In this document: piece by piece, positions 30,040 to 38,540 of the stretch | Layout: each line of letters starts with the position of its first letter | How positions within the stretch are numbered: position 1 is the first letter of the stretch | Assembly: GCF_028752835.1 (NCBI RefSeq) | Contig: NZ_CP087952.1 | Location: 2,337,041-2,401,040, forward strand | Origin: Desulfosarcina sp. BuS5 | GTDB lineage: Bacteria; Desulfobacterota; Desulfobacteria; Desulfobacterales; BuS5 | Direction: 5' to 3' | DNA length: 64,000 nucleotides | Made by a program: the position numbers and the translations under genes | The notes under the pieces: model-generated | Databases searched by the model: none | What the model was told of the DNA's origin: nothing | What the model saw: only the letters and a program-made list of their open reading frames with translations

Positions 30040-30510
30040 AATTCGGGGGACACCATACCTATTTATTGTTGACTATAAATTGCAATTATCCTCTGAAAGA
30101 CTATGGCAAAAATAGTAAGAGTGGTACCGGGGATGCCACATCATATCACTCAAAAAGGGGAAAGACGGTTACAAACCTTTTTTTCTGATCAGGATTATAT
30201 TGCCTATATCGATTTGATGAATGAATGAATGGTGCGATACCCGTGGAGTAGAAATATGGTCCTACTGCCTGATTTCTAATGCATTGGACATGGAGCCGTG
30301 CTTTAGCTCATACTAAGGATTGGGCTCGATTTTTGTCGGAAAGTATTACAGCAAAAATACGGAGTCGATTGCAAAAACATGAGAGAACCGGTCGGCCAGC
30401 CGGCCGAATATCCCATTTATTGAAAAATTGGAAAAATCGTTGGGTGTGACGCTAAAACCTAAAAAACCGGGATGAAAACCGAAGAAATAGGTATGGTGTC
30501 CCCTGAATTC
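30040..30510 (+). mobile_element. Defective REP-transposase derivative, copy 1
   Basis: Starts AATTCGGGGGACACCATACC and ends GGTATGGTGTCCCCTGAATTC, near-perfect inverted ends. Inside is the 5' part of a Y1 transposase (MAKIVRV...MPHHIT from 30103) fused by deletion to its 3' part (KKPG... end). It is degenerate: the first frame has a duplicated 4-bp step (ATGAATGAATGAATGG) and the centre is about 50 bp shorter than in copies 2-4. The HUH motif and catalytic Tyr are missing. Confidence 0.85.
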
Positions 30511-30582
30511 CCTGTAGGGCTTGGGGCTTGGCAAAAAAATAACCAATGACAGCAAAGCAATTGACTAATAACAACGGAGCAA

Positions 30583-30828
30583 ATGACCATGCTAAACAAA
30601 TCCCAGTATGAAAAGCGTATCTTAGGTGAAATACGATCATTGCCGGAAGAAGCCCTTCCTAAAATAGTTCGACTACTTTCATTGATCAGAGAGGAATTTG
30701 TAGCCCCGGAATCAAGATTTCCATTAGGCGAGGAAGACATAAGCCATGAGAAAACAAAAAAGTTGCTTTCTACTTCTAAAGGCAATTGGGCAGTGGATGT
30801 TATTGCGGACAGGGAAGACAGGATATGA
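30583..30828 (+). CDS. Small antitoxin, partner of PIN toxin
   Basis: 81 residues. YEKRILGEIRSLPEEALPKIVRLLSLIREEF forms a helical N-terminal part; the C-terminal half (SHEKTKKLLSTSKGNWAVDVIADREDR) could occupy a PIN active site. Its TGA overlaps the toxin ATG by four bases. Recognised by context rather than by a named family. ATG 30583 follows CGGAGC; the Met two codons on is equally possible. Confidence 0.6.
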   Translation: MTMLNKSQYEKRILGEIRSLPEEALPKIVRLLSLIREEFVAPESRFPLGEEDISHEKTKKLLSTSKGNWAVDVIADREDRI

Positions 30829-31301
30829 AAGCTACTTATTTTTGTGACACTTCAGCGATTATAAAATTGTACCATGCCGAGATTGGCACAGAATATGCGG
30901 AATCTATTTTCAGTGATAAGCAATGTATACTTATTATTTCCGAATTAACACTTGTAGAATTTGATTCTTCTGTATCGAAGAAAGTCAGGACTGGCGATAT
31001 AACAGAGTCTGCAAAAAATGAGGCAATAAAAAATTTTAAAAAGGATTGCCAAGATAGATTTCTCGTTAATCCCTTAAATTCAAGGATAATAAGAAGCGCC
31101 AGAAAGCTTATCAACAAGCATGGAAACAATCTTTCCATTAGAACACTCGACGCGTTACAATTGGGATCATGTCTCGTTGAAGAACAGGAAGGTCTGCATT
31201 TTGTGTGTGCCGACTCGCGCTTAAACAAGATTTGCAAATTAGAAGGCGTATCCACTATTAACCCGGAAACAATTGACAGGCGAAGCCCAATTGACCAATG
31301 A
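30825..31301 (+). CDS. PIN-domain RNase toxin
   Basis: 158 residues with PIN motifs: ATYFCDTSAIIKLY (Asp), LTLVEFDSSVSKK (Glu), IRTLDALQLGSCLVE (Asp) and FVCADSRLNKIC (Asp). Type II toxin of the VapC kind, cleaves RNA. Start overlaps the antitoxin stop (ATGA). Complete by length and motifs. Downstream directly follows copy 2 of the defective transposase derivative. Confidence 0.82.
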   Translation: MKATYFCDTSAIIKLYHAEIGTEYAESIFSDKQCILIISELTLVEFDSSVSKKVRTGDITESAKNEAIKNFKKDCQDRFLVNPLNSRIIRSARKLINKHGNNLSIRTLDALQLGSCLVEEQEGLHFVCADSRLNKICKLEGVSTINPETIDRRSPIDQ

Positions 31302-31320
31302 TTGCAAATTTCAACAATTA

Positions 31321-31838
31321 AATTCGGGGGACGCCATACTATTTATTGTTGACTATAAATTGCAATTATCCTCTGAAAGGCTATGGCAAAAATAGTAAGA
31401 GTGGCACCGGGGATGCCACATCATATCACTCAAAGAGGAAACAGACGGTTACAAACCTTTTTTTCTGGTCAGGATTATATTGCCTATATCGATTTGATGA
31501 ATGAATGGTGCGATGCCCGTGGAGTAGAAATATGGTCCTACTGCCTGATGCCTAATGCATTGGACATGGAGCCGTGCTTTAGCTCATACTAATGCTGGCA
31601 AAGATAAGCTTGCGAAAACACAATTTTTAATTCAATTGGTAGATAAGGATTGGGCTCGATTTTTATCGGAAAGTATTACAGCAAAAATACGGAGTCGATT
31701 GCAAAAACATGCGCGAACCGGTCGGCCAGCCGGGAATATCCCATTTATTGAAAAATTGGAAAAATCGTTGGGTGTGACGCTAAAACCTAAAAAACCGGGA
31801 CGAAAACCGAAGAAATAGGTATGGTGTCCCCTGAATTC
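31321..31838 (+). mobile_element. Defective REP-transposase derivative, copy 2
   Basis: 518 bp with ends AATTCGGGGGACGCCATACT and GGTATGGTGTCCCCTGAATTC. The frame at 31383 (69 codons) opens as a Y1 transposase and breaks at SYCLMPNA, where the family has PNHVH; the second frame from 31555 gives the C-terminal KHARTGRPAGN...KPKKPGRKPKK end. The same internal deletion removed the HUH and Tyr motifs in all four copies. Confidence 0.9.
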
Positions 31839-32096
31839 CAGGGAGGTGGCCTGGTCAGAAGTGCCGGTGGAGAAAAAGCAGGCCTTCTCGGGCGAAGGAA
31901 GGAAGAACGCGAAAAGGGAGACCAGCGAATTTTGGGTAGTGGTGATTTTGTGGGTGATGTTTTAAAAAAAGCTGGAGAACAGCTTGAAAGTATGACGAAA
32001 AAGTTGAGTCCCTCGACAGTCAGTCAAAATATCGAGAAAGGAAAAAATTTTCTTGACAGAGATGAAGATTTGAAAGTAATATTGCAAATAAACTAA
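31836..32096 (+). pseudogene. Partial transposase 3'-end block (DnaA-like tail remnant)
   Basis: From CCAGGGAGGTGGCCTGGTCAG this repeats the 3' third of the transposase gene at 26890-27972, joined exactly to the end of derivative copy 2. The segment coding for the first helix of the DnaA-like domain is deleted (KKLSPSTVSQNIEKG follows SMTKK directly). Remnant without own start. Confidence 0.8.
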
Positions 32097-32107
32097 ATAG
32101 CAAACAA

Positions 32108-32145
32108 CGTCCCCTATGGCATTTTCCGTCCCCTATGGCATTTTC
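32108..32145 (+). repeat. Perfect 19-bp tandem duplication
   Basis: CGTCCCCTATGGCATTTTC occurs twice head to tail (32108-32126, 32127-32145), next to the transposase 3'-end block and upstream of hicB. Confidence 0.85.
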
Positions 32146-32166
32146 CGACTTTTGGAGAAGATAATT

Positions 32167-32358
32167 ATGGAATTCAACATCTTTTATAAAAAGAACAACG
32201 ACTGGTTTATTGGGCATATCCAAGAATACCCTGATTATGAAAGCCAAGGTAGAAGTTTGGATGAATTGAGAGAAAATCTGATAGAAATCTATAATGATAT
32301 CAATGAAGGCTTAGTCCCGGATGCTGAACCTTTTCAGCTAATGGAAGTCGCAATTTGA
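32167..32358 (+). CDS. hicB: HicB-type antitoxin, short
   Basis: 63 residues: FNIFYKKNNDWFIGHIQEYPDYESQGRSLDELRENLIEIYNDI is the classic HicB partial RNase-H-like fold (strands and long helix). No C-terminal DNA-binding domain. ATG 32167 is preferred over 32116 because the upstream codons derive from the 19-bp duplication. A HicA gene overlaps its stop. Confidence 0.8.
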   Translation: MEFNIFYKKNNDWFIGHIQEYPDYESQGRSLDELRENLIEIYNDINEGLVPDAEPFQLMEVAI

Positions 32359-32528
32359 AAAGGAAAGCATTGCTGCGAATAATTAAATCAAACGGTTGCA
32401 TCTTTGTTCGCCATGGAAGCAATCATGATTGGTATAAAAATCCCCAATCAGGGAAAAGTCAACCTATAGCAAGGCATGCCGAAATAGAAGATGGGCTCGC
32501 CAAAAGAATAATTAAAAGACTATCTTAG
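32355..32528 (+). CDS. hicA: HicA toxin, small, TTG start
   Basis: 57 residues in the frame TTG 32355 to TAG 32528, overlapping the hicB stop. RKALLRIIKSNGCIFVRHGSNHDWYKNPQSGKSQPIARHAEI gives the HicA fold with catalytic His in GSNHDWY and the P-I-x-R-H-x-E-I strand. It is shorter than 60 residues and has a TTG start, so simple gene calling may miss it. Functional pairing with the upstream hicB is strongly suggested by the overlap. Confidence 0.8.
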   Translation: MKRKALLRIIKSNGCIFVRHGSNHDWYKNPQSGKSQPIARHAEIEDGLAKRIIKRLS

Positions 32529-32693
32529 AGAAGCAACTCACTTATTCTTTAGAATATCCTTAACATGGTGGACAGAGGGTCGGGCCAAGCTAACAACATA
32601 TAATAATTGATAATATGATGAAACCAATGCCCTATTTTCGGCCTATATGGTCGTTTGTATAGTCAAAAAGGGGATTATAGCCGGTAACCACCC

Positions 32694-33501
32694 ATGGCAA
32701 AAGCGAAAAGACATTATATCCCGGGTCAAATTTGGCATCTTACCCATCGGTGTCATAAACGAGAGTTTTTGCTCAAATTCTCGAAAGACCGTCATCGTTG
32801 ACTCCAGTGGCTCTATGAAGCGAGAAAGCGGTATGATTTGACGATTTTGAATTACACGGTCACATCGAACCATATTCATTTACTCGTAGTGGACGATGGG
32901 AAACGAGATGTAATTCCGAAGTCAATTCAACTTGTGGCAGGGAGGACAGGCCAGGAATACAACCAAAGGAAGAAACGTAAAGGAGCATTTTGGGAGGATC
33001 GCTATCATGCAACAGCCATTGAAAATGGCAAGCATCTGATCCGTTGTCTCATTTACATTGACTTGAATATGGTGAGGACCGGGGTCATAGCTCACCCATC
33101 TCAATGGCCTTTTTCCCGGGTACAACGAAATTCAGAATCCCAAAAGGGAAAACATCCTGAAACATTATGAAAAGTTGAGGGAATTGCTATCAATTGATTC
33201 CTATGATCTGCTGAAAGAGTATCACAGAGGCTGGGTTGGAGAGTATCTGGATACTGGCGGCAACAACCGGGATGACAAATGGACAAAGAGTATTGCGGTC
33301 GGCAGTAAAGGATTTGTTGAGGAAATGAGATTTTTGTTGGGTGCAATGGCAAAAGGAAGAAAGTGTCTAAAAGCAGAGGAAGGCTGCCAGTTGCGAGACC
33401 CTTCCTCACCCTATAAGGCTCATTTTGACATCAAAAACGAAGATATAGGGGCAAATAACACCTACTATTGGGATATAAATGATGAGTATTCAATAAGATA
33501 G
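32694..33501 (+). pseudogene. Y1 REP-type transposase, one stop codon and one frameshift
   Basis: From ATG 32694 the frame reads MAKAKRHYIPGQIWHLTHRC...LLKFSKDRHR, then an in-frame TGA (32799), then LQWLYEARKRYDLTILNYTVTSNHIHLLVVDDG with an intact HUH motif, and CLIYIDLNMVRTGVI with the Tyr. Near 33113 a one-base insertion (CCCGGG) shifts the frame; the continuation (GYNEIQNPKRENILKHYEKL...) runs to 33501. So a nearly complete member of a second Y1 subfamily, inactivated by two small lesions. Confidence 0.85.
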
Positions 33502-33502
33502 C

Positions 33503-33905
33503 GTGGCCAGACCCCCTTTGCACCCCGAAAAGGGAGACCAGCGAATTTTGGGCAGTGGTGATTTTGTGGGTGATGTTTTAAGGAAAGCTGGAGAACAGCT
33601 TGAAAGTATGACGAAAAAAGGGATGTCCCTGGATGAGATAATAGCCATTGTGGCTAATTCGACAGAAACCTCCATCGAAGATTTAAAATCCACTGGTCGA
33701 AAGAGAAAGCTTGCCCATGCTCGTGCGGTGATAGCTTATGTAGCGATTAGGAATTTGGGATATAGGGGTATTGAGGTGGCTGAAGCTTTATCGTTGAGTC
33801 CCTCGACAGTCAGTCAAAATGTCGAGAAAGGAAAAATTTTCTTTGACAGAGATGAATATTTGAAAGTAATATTGCAAATAAACTAAATAGCAAACAACGT
33901 CCCCT
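33503..33905 (+). pseudogene. Partial transposase 3'-end block with DnaA-like domain
   Basis: Repeats the end of the transposase at 26890-27972 from KGDQRILGSGDF through MSLDEIIAIVANSTETS and SPSTVSQNVEKG to the stop (33886), then AATAGCAAACAACGTCCCCTA. No HUH domain. Joined to the second transposase pseudogene upstream and to a derivative end downstream. Confidence 0.8.
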
Positions 33906-33913
33906 ATTACCAC

Positions 33914-33956
33914 CGGGACGAAAACCGAAGAAATAGGTATGGTGTCCCCTGAATTC
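33914..33956 (+). mobile_element. Right-end fragment of the defective transposase derivative
   Basis: CCGGGACGAAAACCGAAGAA followed by ATAGGTATGGTGTCCCCTGAATTC equals the last 43 bp of copies 2-4. It sits 20 bp before legB, replacing whatever promoter legB once had there. Confidence 0.8.
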
Positions 33957-33975
33957 CCCAGTTTTAATTAAAACT

Positions 33976-34995
33976 ATGACAATAAAAATTGCAGGAAAAA
34001 AAATACTTGTCACGGGCGCTGATGGATTTATCGGATCCCACCTTACTGAAGAGCTTGTGAAACAGGGCGCGGATGTTCGAGCCTTTGTTTTATACAATTC
34101 CTTTAATTCCTGGGGATGGCTGGATCATTCTCCTCAAAAAATACGTAGCGAGATGGATATTTTTTCAGGTGATATACGTGATCCTTATGGCGTTAAAAAG
34201 GCCATTAAAGGGTGCGATATCATATTCCACCTGGCTGCGCTGATAGCAATTCCATATTCGTATCATTCGCCCGATACCTACGTGGATACCAATATCAAAG
34301 GGACATTGAATATTGTTCAGGCTGCAAGAGAACTAGAGGTAGAGAAAATGATACATACTTCCACAAGCGAAGTTTACGGCACTGCTCAATATGTCCCCAT
34401 AGATGAAGGTCATCCGCTTCAAGGGCAGTCTCCATATTCGGCTTCCAAAATCGGGGCGGATCAAATTGCCATGTCCTTTTATAATTCTTTCGGCACTCCG
34501 GTATCTATTATACGCCCTTTTAATACTTACGGTCCCAGGCAGTCAGCCCGCGCAGTGATACCGACAATTATAACCCAGATAGCCAAAGGAAAAAAAAGAA
34601 TAAGACTTGGAGCGCTTGAACCGACGCGTGATTTTAATTATGTAAGAGATACTGTGCGCGGCTTTATTGCAATGGCCGAATCCGACAGGGTTTTAGGTGA
34701 GGTGGTAAATATCGGAAGTAATTATGAAATTTCCATTGGTGAAACAGTAAACCTGATCGCGGATATTATGAAAAGTAATATTATTGTTGAGACAGACAAG
34801 CAGCGGGTTCGGCCTGGAAAGAGTGAGGTAGAACGGCTGTGGGCGGATAACAGCAAAGCTAAGATCCTCCTGACAGGGTGGGAACCTCAATACAGCGGAC
34901 GCGACGGTTTCAGGGCGGGGCTGAAAGAGACTGTGGAGTGGTTCACAGCTCCTGAAAATATTGATAAGTACAAAGCTGACCTTTATAATATATAA
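33976..34995 (+). CDS. legB: LegB-type NAD-dependent sugar-nucleotide 4,6-dehydratase
   Basis: 339 residues, extended SDR. Nucleotide-binding GADGFIG (14-20), TSTSEVYG (Thr130-Ser131-Glu132), catalytic YSASK (Tyr154, Lys158), and RPFNTYGPRQSARAVIPT, typical of LegB. LegB converts GDP- or UDP-N-acetylglucosamine to the 4-keto-6-deoxy sugar, first committed step of legionaminate synthesis. Complete. Upstream lies a transposase-derivative end; LegC follows after 150 bp. The sequence alone does not decide UDP versus GDP substrate, but a CBS-nucleotidyltransferase in the window (PtmE-like) favours GDP. Confidence 0.88.
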   Translation: MTIKIAGKKILVTGADGFIGSHLTEELVKQGADVRAFVLYNSFNSWGWLDHSPQKIRSEMDIFSGDIRDPYGVKKAIKGCDIIFHLAALIAIPYSYHSPDTYVDTNIKGTLNIVQAARELEVEKMIHTSTSEVYGTAQYVPIDEGHPLQGQSPYSASKIGADQIAMSFYNSFGTPVSIIRPFNTYGPRQSARAVIPTIITQIAKGKKRIRLGALEPTRDFNYVRDTVRGFIAMAESDRVLGEVVNIGSNYEISIGETVNLIADIMKSNIIVETDKQRVRPGKSEVERLWADNSKAKILLTGWEPQYSGRDGFRAGLKETVEWFTAPENIDKYKADLYNI

Positions 34996-35145
34996 ACATA
35001 GGCAGTCTTGAAAGCCTTATAGTCTCCCTGCCTTTCAGCTTCTAACTTAATGATATACTATGAGCGGTTATAGTTTGAGTTTTTTATATTCACCGCAACG
35101 CCGCAAAAAGCGCAATTTGTGACCTTTCAAGGTATAAATAACAAA

Positions 35146-36324
35146 ATGGCATATATGGACAAAACATCCAATTTCCCCGAAACTATTCTAACAGTATTAA
35201 AAGATGTCCTTCCCAAAGATCGTAAGTTCATCCCCTTACATGAGCCGAAGTTTAATGGTAAAGAAATAGAGTATGTAACGGCTTGCATTGATTCAACATT
35301 TGTATCCTCCGTCGGTAAGTACGTAGATAAATTTGAAAAAATGCTTGAGGAATATACAGGCGTAAAAAAAGCTGTCGCCGTAATGAACGGCACTTCGGCC
35401 TTGCATATTGCGCTTAAACTGGCAAATGTCCGGCAGGGAGATGAAGTAATCATGCCTGCTCTTACATTTGTGGCTACGGCCAATGCGGTTTCGTATTTGC
35501 AGGCCGTGCCTCATTTTGCAGATATTGATGAAAAAAGATTAGGGATTGATCCTGTAAAGCTTAAAGAATATTTGGAGGATATAGGAGATATCAGAGAGGA
35601 AGAATGCTATAATAAGAAAACAGGAAAACGAATTAAGGCAGTTTTGCCTGTACATGTATTCGGCCATCCCGCAGAACTCGATTTTTTGAATGCTATCTGT
35701 GAAAAATTTAAACTCACGCTTATCGAGGATGCAGCGGAATCTCTTGGTTCATTTTATAAGGGGCGGCATACCGGTAACTGGGGAAAACTTTCTGCTTTAA
35801 GTTTTAACGGGAACAAGATCATAACCACAGGCGCTGGCGGGGCCATACTGACAAATGACGAGACCCTGGGCATTCAGGCAAAACATATAACTACTACGGC
35901 AAAAAATCCTCACAAATGGAATTTTTCCCATAATCAGATCGGTTATAATTATCGCATGCCTAATATTAATGCTACGCTCGGCTGCGCCCAATTGGAACGG
36001 CTTGAATATTTTGTGGAAAAAAAACGTACCCTGGCAAAAAGATATATGACCGCTTTTAATGAAATTGACGGGGTCCGGTTTGTTGCTGAACCTGAAGATT
36101 CCAGAAGTAATTACTGGTTAAATACTATCCTCCTTGATAAAAAGCATGCCAATCTCCGTGATTTAATACTGAAAACCACCAATACAGCCGGCATCATGAC
36201 CCGCCCGGCCTGGAAATTAATGCCTTCCCTTCCCATGTATGAGCATTGCCCCGGGATGGATTTAACTGTAGCTGAGAAAATGGAAAAAAGAATTATAAAC
36301 ATCCCAAGCAGCGCTGATTTATGA
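35146..36324 (+). CDS. legC: LegC-family PLP aminotransferase
   Basis: 392 residues, DegT/DnrJ/EryC1 fold. IDSTFVSSVGKYVDKFE and NGTSALHIALKLANV give the substrate and PLP phosphate sites; LIEDAAESLGSFYKGRHTG is the Asp/Ala motif; LSFNGNKIITTGAGG contains the PLP Lys224. LegC aminates the LegB 4-keto product. ATG 35146 gives the usual start; GTG 35119 would add nine residues. The stop overlaps the ATG of the neighbouring broken neuD (36322). Confidence 0.88.
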   Translation: MAYMDKTSNFPETILTVLKDVLPKDRKFIPLHEPKFNGKEIEYVTACIDSTFVSSVGKYVDKFEKMLEEYTGVKKAVAVMNGTSALHIALKLANVRQGDEVIMPALTFVATANAVSYLQAVPHFADIDEKRLGIDPVKLKEYLEDIGDIREEECYNKKTGKRIKAVLPVHVFGHPAELDFLNAICEKFKLTLIEDAAESLGSFYKGRHTGNWGKLSALSFNGNKIITTGAGGAILTNDETLGIQAKHITTTAKNPHKWNFSHNQIGYNYRMPNINATLGCAQLERLEYFVEKKRTLAKRYMTAFNEIDGVRFVAEPEDSRSNYWLNTILLDKKHANLRDLILKTTNTAGIMTRPAWKLMPSLPMYEHCPGMDLTVAEKMEKRIINIPSSADL

Positions 36325-36600
36325 AGGACAATATTATTCTATAGATTTTCAGATAATTAATTTCACAAGGCCAGAGGAAGGAAGGCGTATTGTAATACTT
36401 CGATGACCGATAACGCAGTGAAATTAATTATGTGAACATTTATATTAGGCGGCGGCGGGCATTATAAGGCTTGCATCGATGTCATTGAACAGGACGGCAG
36501 GTTCAGGATAGCCGGCATTGTCGATCTGCCGGATAAATTACAGAACAGAGTGCTTGATCATCAAATCTTTGCATCCGATAAGGATCTGCCCTTCCTGTTG
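36322..36600 (+). pseudogene. neuD: NeuD/LegH-type acetyltransferase, N-terminal part, interrupted
   Basis: ATG 36322 overlaps the legC stop and encodes MKDNII; then a 103-bp palindromic element (36341-36443) brings a stop. After it the expected NeuD continuation appears (ILGGGGHYKACIDVIEQDG, FRIAGIVDLPDKLQ, VLDHQIFASDKDLPFLL) up to about 36600, where it switches to unrelated sequence. NeuD-type enzymes N- or O-acetylate nonulosonate precursors. A separate C-terminal fragment lies at 39613-39828, so the gene has been both interrupted and torn apart. Confidence 0.78.
36341..36443. mobile_element. 103-bp palindromic mini-element inserted in neuD
   Basis: Arms of about 26 bp, including a perfect AATTAATTTCAC (36355-36366) / GTGAAATTAATT (36418-36429), flank a core with CACAAGGCCAGAGGAAGG. 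It separates MKDNII from ILGGGGHYKAC of neuD. A half copy is at 9285-9345, which supports mobility. Confidence 0.7.
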
Positions 36601-37374
36601 GCGGCTGTTCTTCTTGTAGTAAAAGATGGTGTTATTCAAAGCGTGGCGCCGCAATACCGCACTGATGCTATTCTCAGAAGAATTAATCAGGATCGGTATC
36701 CGATGACAGGGATGACATCCGAACTGACCTGCTTGACAGCTATGACCGTTTGATGGCATTTGTCACAAAGCACCTGCCTGATCCTTTTTATCTGGAAAAG
36801 GACCGTCGTATCAGTTTAAGAGACCGGATTTTCAGGGAAGTTGTTACCAATATACTGATTCATCGGGAATATATCAATGGATTTCCTGCAAAATTTATAA
36901 TTGAGAATCACCAGATAAGAACGAAGAATGCCAATCGTCCACATGGTCACGGCATGATCAACCCTGCGGATTTTACTCCTTATCCCAAAAATCCGGTTAT
37001 CGCTCGTTTTTTCAAAGAGATCGGTCGGGCTGATGAACTAGGTTCCGGTGTCAGGAACCTTTTTAAATATACCCGGAATTATTCAGGCGGTGTGGATCCT
37101 CAATTAATTAGCAGATATTTTCAGAATAGTTATTCCTACCCCCCAAGCTGCCCCCCAGGATATTGTAAGCCGGATGATAGCTTTTTGCCGTACAGCAAGA
37201 ACTGCTAAGGAAATGATTGATTATTTGGGATTAAAAGACAGAAAACATTTTAAGACCGAAGTTTTGAACCCCCTTATTAACCAAAAAAAATTAGCGATGA
37301 AGTTTCCGGATAAACATGGAAGTCCGAAACAAAAATATTATTCGCCAAATATCAGTCCTTCAAAAACCGTTTGA
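36601..37374 (+). pseudogene. AlbA_2/HATPase-type ATP-binding regulator, C-terminal fragment in several frames
   Basis: The pieces IQSVAPQYRTDAILRRINQDRY (to about 36700), then in another frame DRDDIRTDLLDSYDRLMAFVTKHLPDPFYLEKDRRISLRDRIFREVVTN, IHREY, NANRPHGHGMINP and KNPVIARFFKEIGRADELGSGVRN, and then a small helix-turn-helix part (TAKEMIDYLGLKDRKHFKTEVL...), follow the order of RecG-related ATP-binding transcriptional regulators. N-terminus is missing and at least two frameshifts are present. Non-functional insert between neuD parts. Confidence 0.75.
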
Positions 37375-37536
37375 ATGATTTTATCAAAAAGATGAAGCAA
37401 GCTTTGCGTGAGAAGAGACAGGGGGACGTCCTTAAATAATCAAACAACTTTCTTGAATCCTCTCACAGAAATTGTTCAGAAGTCGCTTGATAAGTGAGAG
37501 GGGTTAGTGAAACATTAATATCCCGTTGTTGTTTTC

Positions 37537-37565
37537 TTGACAATACTTCTGTTATTAGATAAAAT
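37537..37565 (+). promoter_or_regulatory. Sigma-70 promoter of the phd-PIN operon
   Basis: TTGACA (37537-37542), 17-bp spacer, TAAAAT (37560-37565): perfect -35, one-off -10, ideal spacing. It lies just before the operator palindrome and the antitoxin ribosome site. Confidence 0.7.
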
Positions 37566-37566
37566 A

Positions 37567-37592
37567 TAAACTATATCAATTAGCATAGTTTA
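37567..37592. promoter_or_regulatory. Antitoxin operator palindrome
   Basis: TAAACTAT and ATAGTTTA, a perfect 8-bp inverted repeat with a 10-bp centre, sits two bases after the -10 box and before AAAGGAGG. Typical place for a Phd/YefM-family autorepressor. Confidence 0.6.
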
Positions 37593-37607
37593 AAAGGAGG
37601 ATAAAAT

Positions 37608-37895
37608 ATGTCATTAAAGGTAGTTACGGCACTTAATGCCCGGCAGAAGTTCGGCACAATAATGAATGCTGTGTCATTAAAAAACGATCAGTATATTGTT
37701 GAGCGTAAGGGGATGCCTATGGTGGCAATTATTCCGATCAAGAAATTCAAGCAAATGGATAAGGCCAGGCAGCGGTTCTTTAGTAATATGTCGAAAATCA
37801 GTAATTCTTTTGTCGGAGAAGACCTGGGAAAGCTTGATGATATTTTGGCAGAAGCAACACAGGCAGCTAAACAGGTCGAATGTCGTCGAGGATAA
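37608..37895 (+). CDS. Phd/YefM-family antitoxin
   Basis: 95 residues: TALNARQKFGTIMNAVSLKNDQYIVERKGMPMVAIIPIKKF is the Phd/YefM DNA-binding fold. The C-terminal part (about 55-95) should bind the toxin. AAAGGAGG precedes ATG 37608; promoter and operator-like palindrome are directly upstream, so autoregulation is well supported by position. The toxin starts 3 bp after its stop. Confidence 0.85.
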   Translation: MSLKVVTALNARQKFGTIMNAVSLKNDQYIVERKGMPMVAIIPIKKFKQMDKARQRFFSNMSKISNSFVGEDLGKLDDILAEATQAAKQVECRRG

Positions 37896-37898
37896 AAT

Positions 37899-38348
37899 TT
37901 GAAAATCGTTGTCGATGCCAATCTTTTTGCCAGCGGCCTGATCAAACCGAATTCAAATCCCTGCAAAATTCTTAATTTAATCAAGCAGAATGAAGTAGAA
38001 TTGATTCTGTCGCCAGCTATCATAAAAGAGATAAAACGTATTTTGCTCTATCCCAAGCTTCAAAAATATCACCGCAAAACCGCACAGGAAATTGATGCAT
38101 ACTTTGAAGATATCTTAATGTTTGCCTGGATTGTTGAAGGAGAGGGGATAGTTGATATAATTAAAGACGATCCTTCAGATAACAAATATTTGGCGTGCGC
38201 TTATGAAGGCGAAGCGGATTATATCGTCTCTGGTGACCACCATTTATTGGATATAGAAACTTATGAGGGGATTGAGATTCTTAAAGTGAAAGCGTTTTTG
38301 AGCGTTTGGGAAAAAGAATGGGAATCAAAGGATTTGCCGGAAAGATAG
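37899..38348 (+). CDS. PIN-family toxin (long type)
   Basis: 149 residues from TTG 37899 (KIVVDANLFASGLI). PIN acids: VVDANLF (Asp), PAIIKEIKR (Glu), DDPSDNKYLACAYEGEADYIVSGDHHLLDI (several Asp). This is the 'putative toxin-antitoxin system toxin component, PIN family' type, with the D-x-x-D-N-K-x-L-x-C/A-A signature. The same type recurs, broken, at 42592 and 45150. This copy has no interruption. Confidence 0.82.
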   Translation: MKIVVDANLFASGLIKPNSNPCKILNLIKQNEVELILSPAIIKEIKRILLYPKLQKYHRKTAQEIDAYFEDILMFAWIVEGEGIVDIIKDDPSDNKYLACAYEGEADYIVSGDHHLLDIETYEGIEILKVKAFLSVWEKEWESKDLPER

Positions 38349-38430
38349 GGGGGAGAGAAAACTGGAAGATGGGAAGGTAAGAGGGATAGAAGATAAGAAT
38401 GGGAGAAGATGAGAAGGGAAGAGGGTAAAA
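38346..38430 (+). repeat. Purine-rich tract
   Basis: Over about 85 bp the plus strand is nearly all G and A (GGGGGGAGAGAAAA, GGGAAGGTAAGAGGGATAG, GGGAGAAGATGAGAAGGG). It spans the gap after the PIN toxin gene. It could form unusual structures, but no function is indicated. Confidence 0.6.
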
Positions 38431-38540
38431 TCGATCCACAGATTACCCCGATGAAATAGAAAGAAAAAAGGCATTTCATGGGGCAGGCGCAGATTACACA
38501 GAAATGACTTAATGCATATGAAACAGATTATTAGGGGAAA

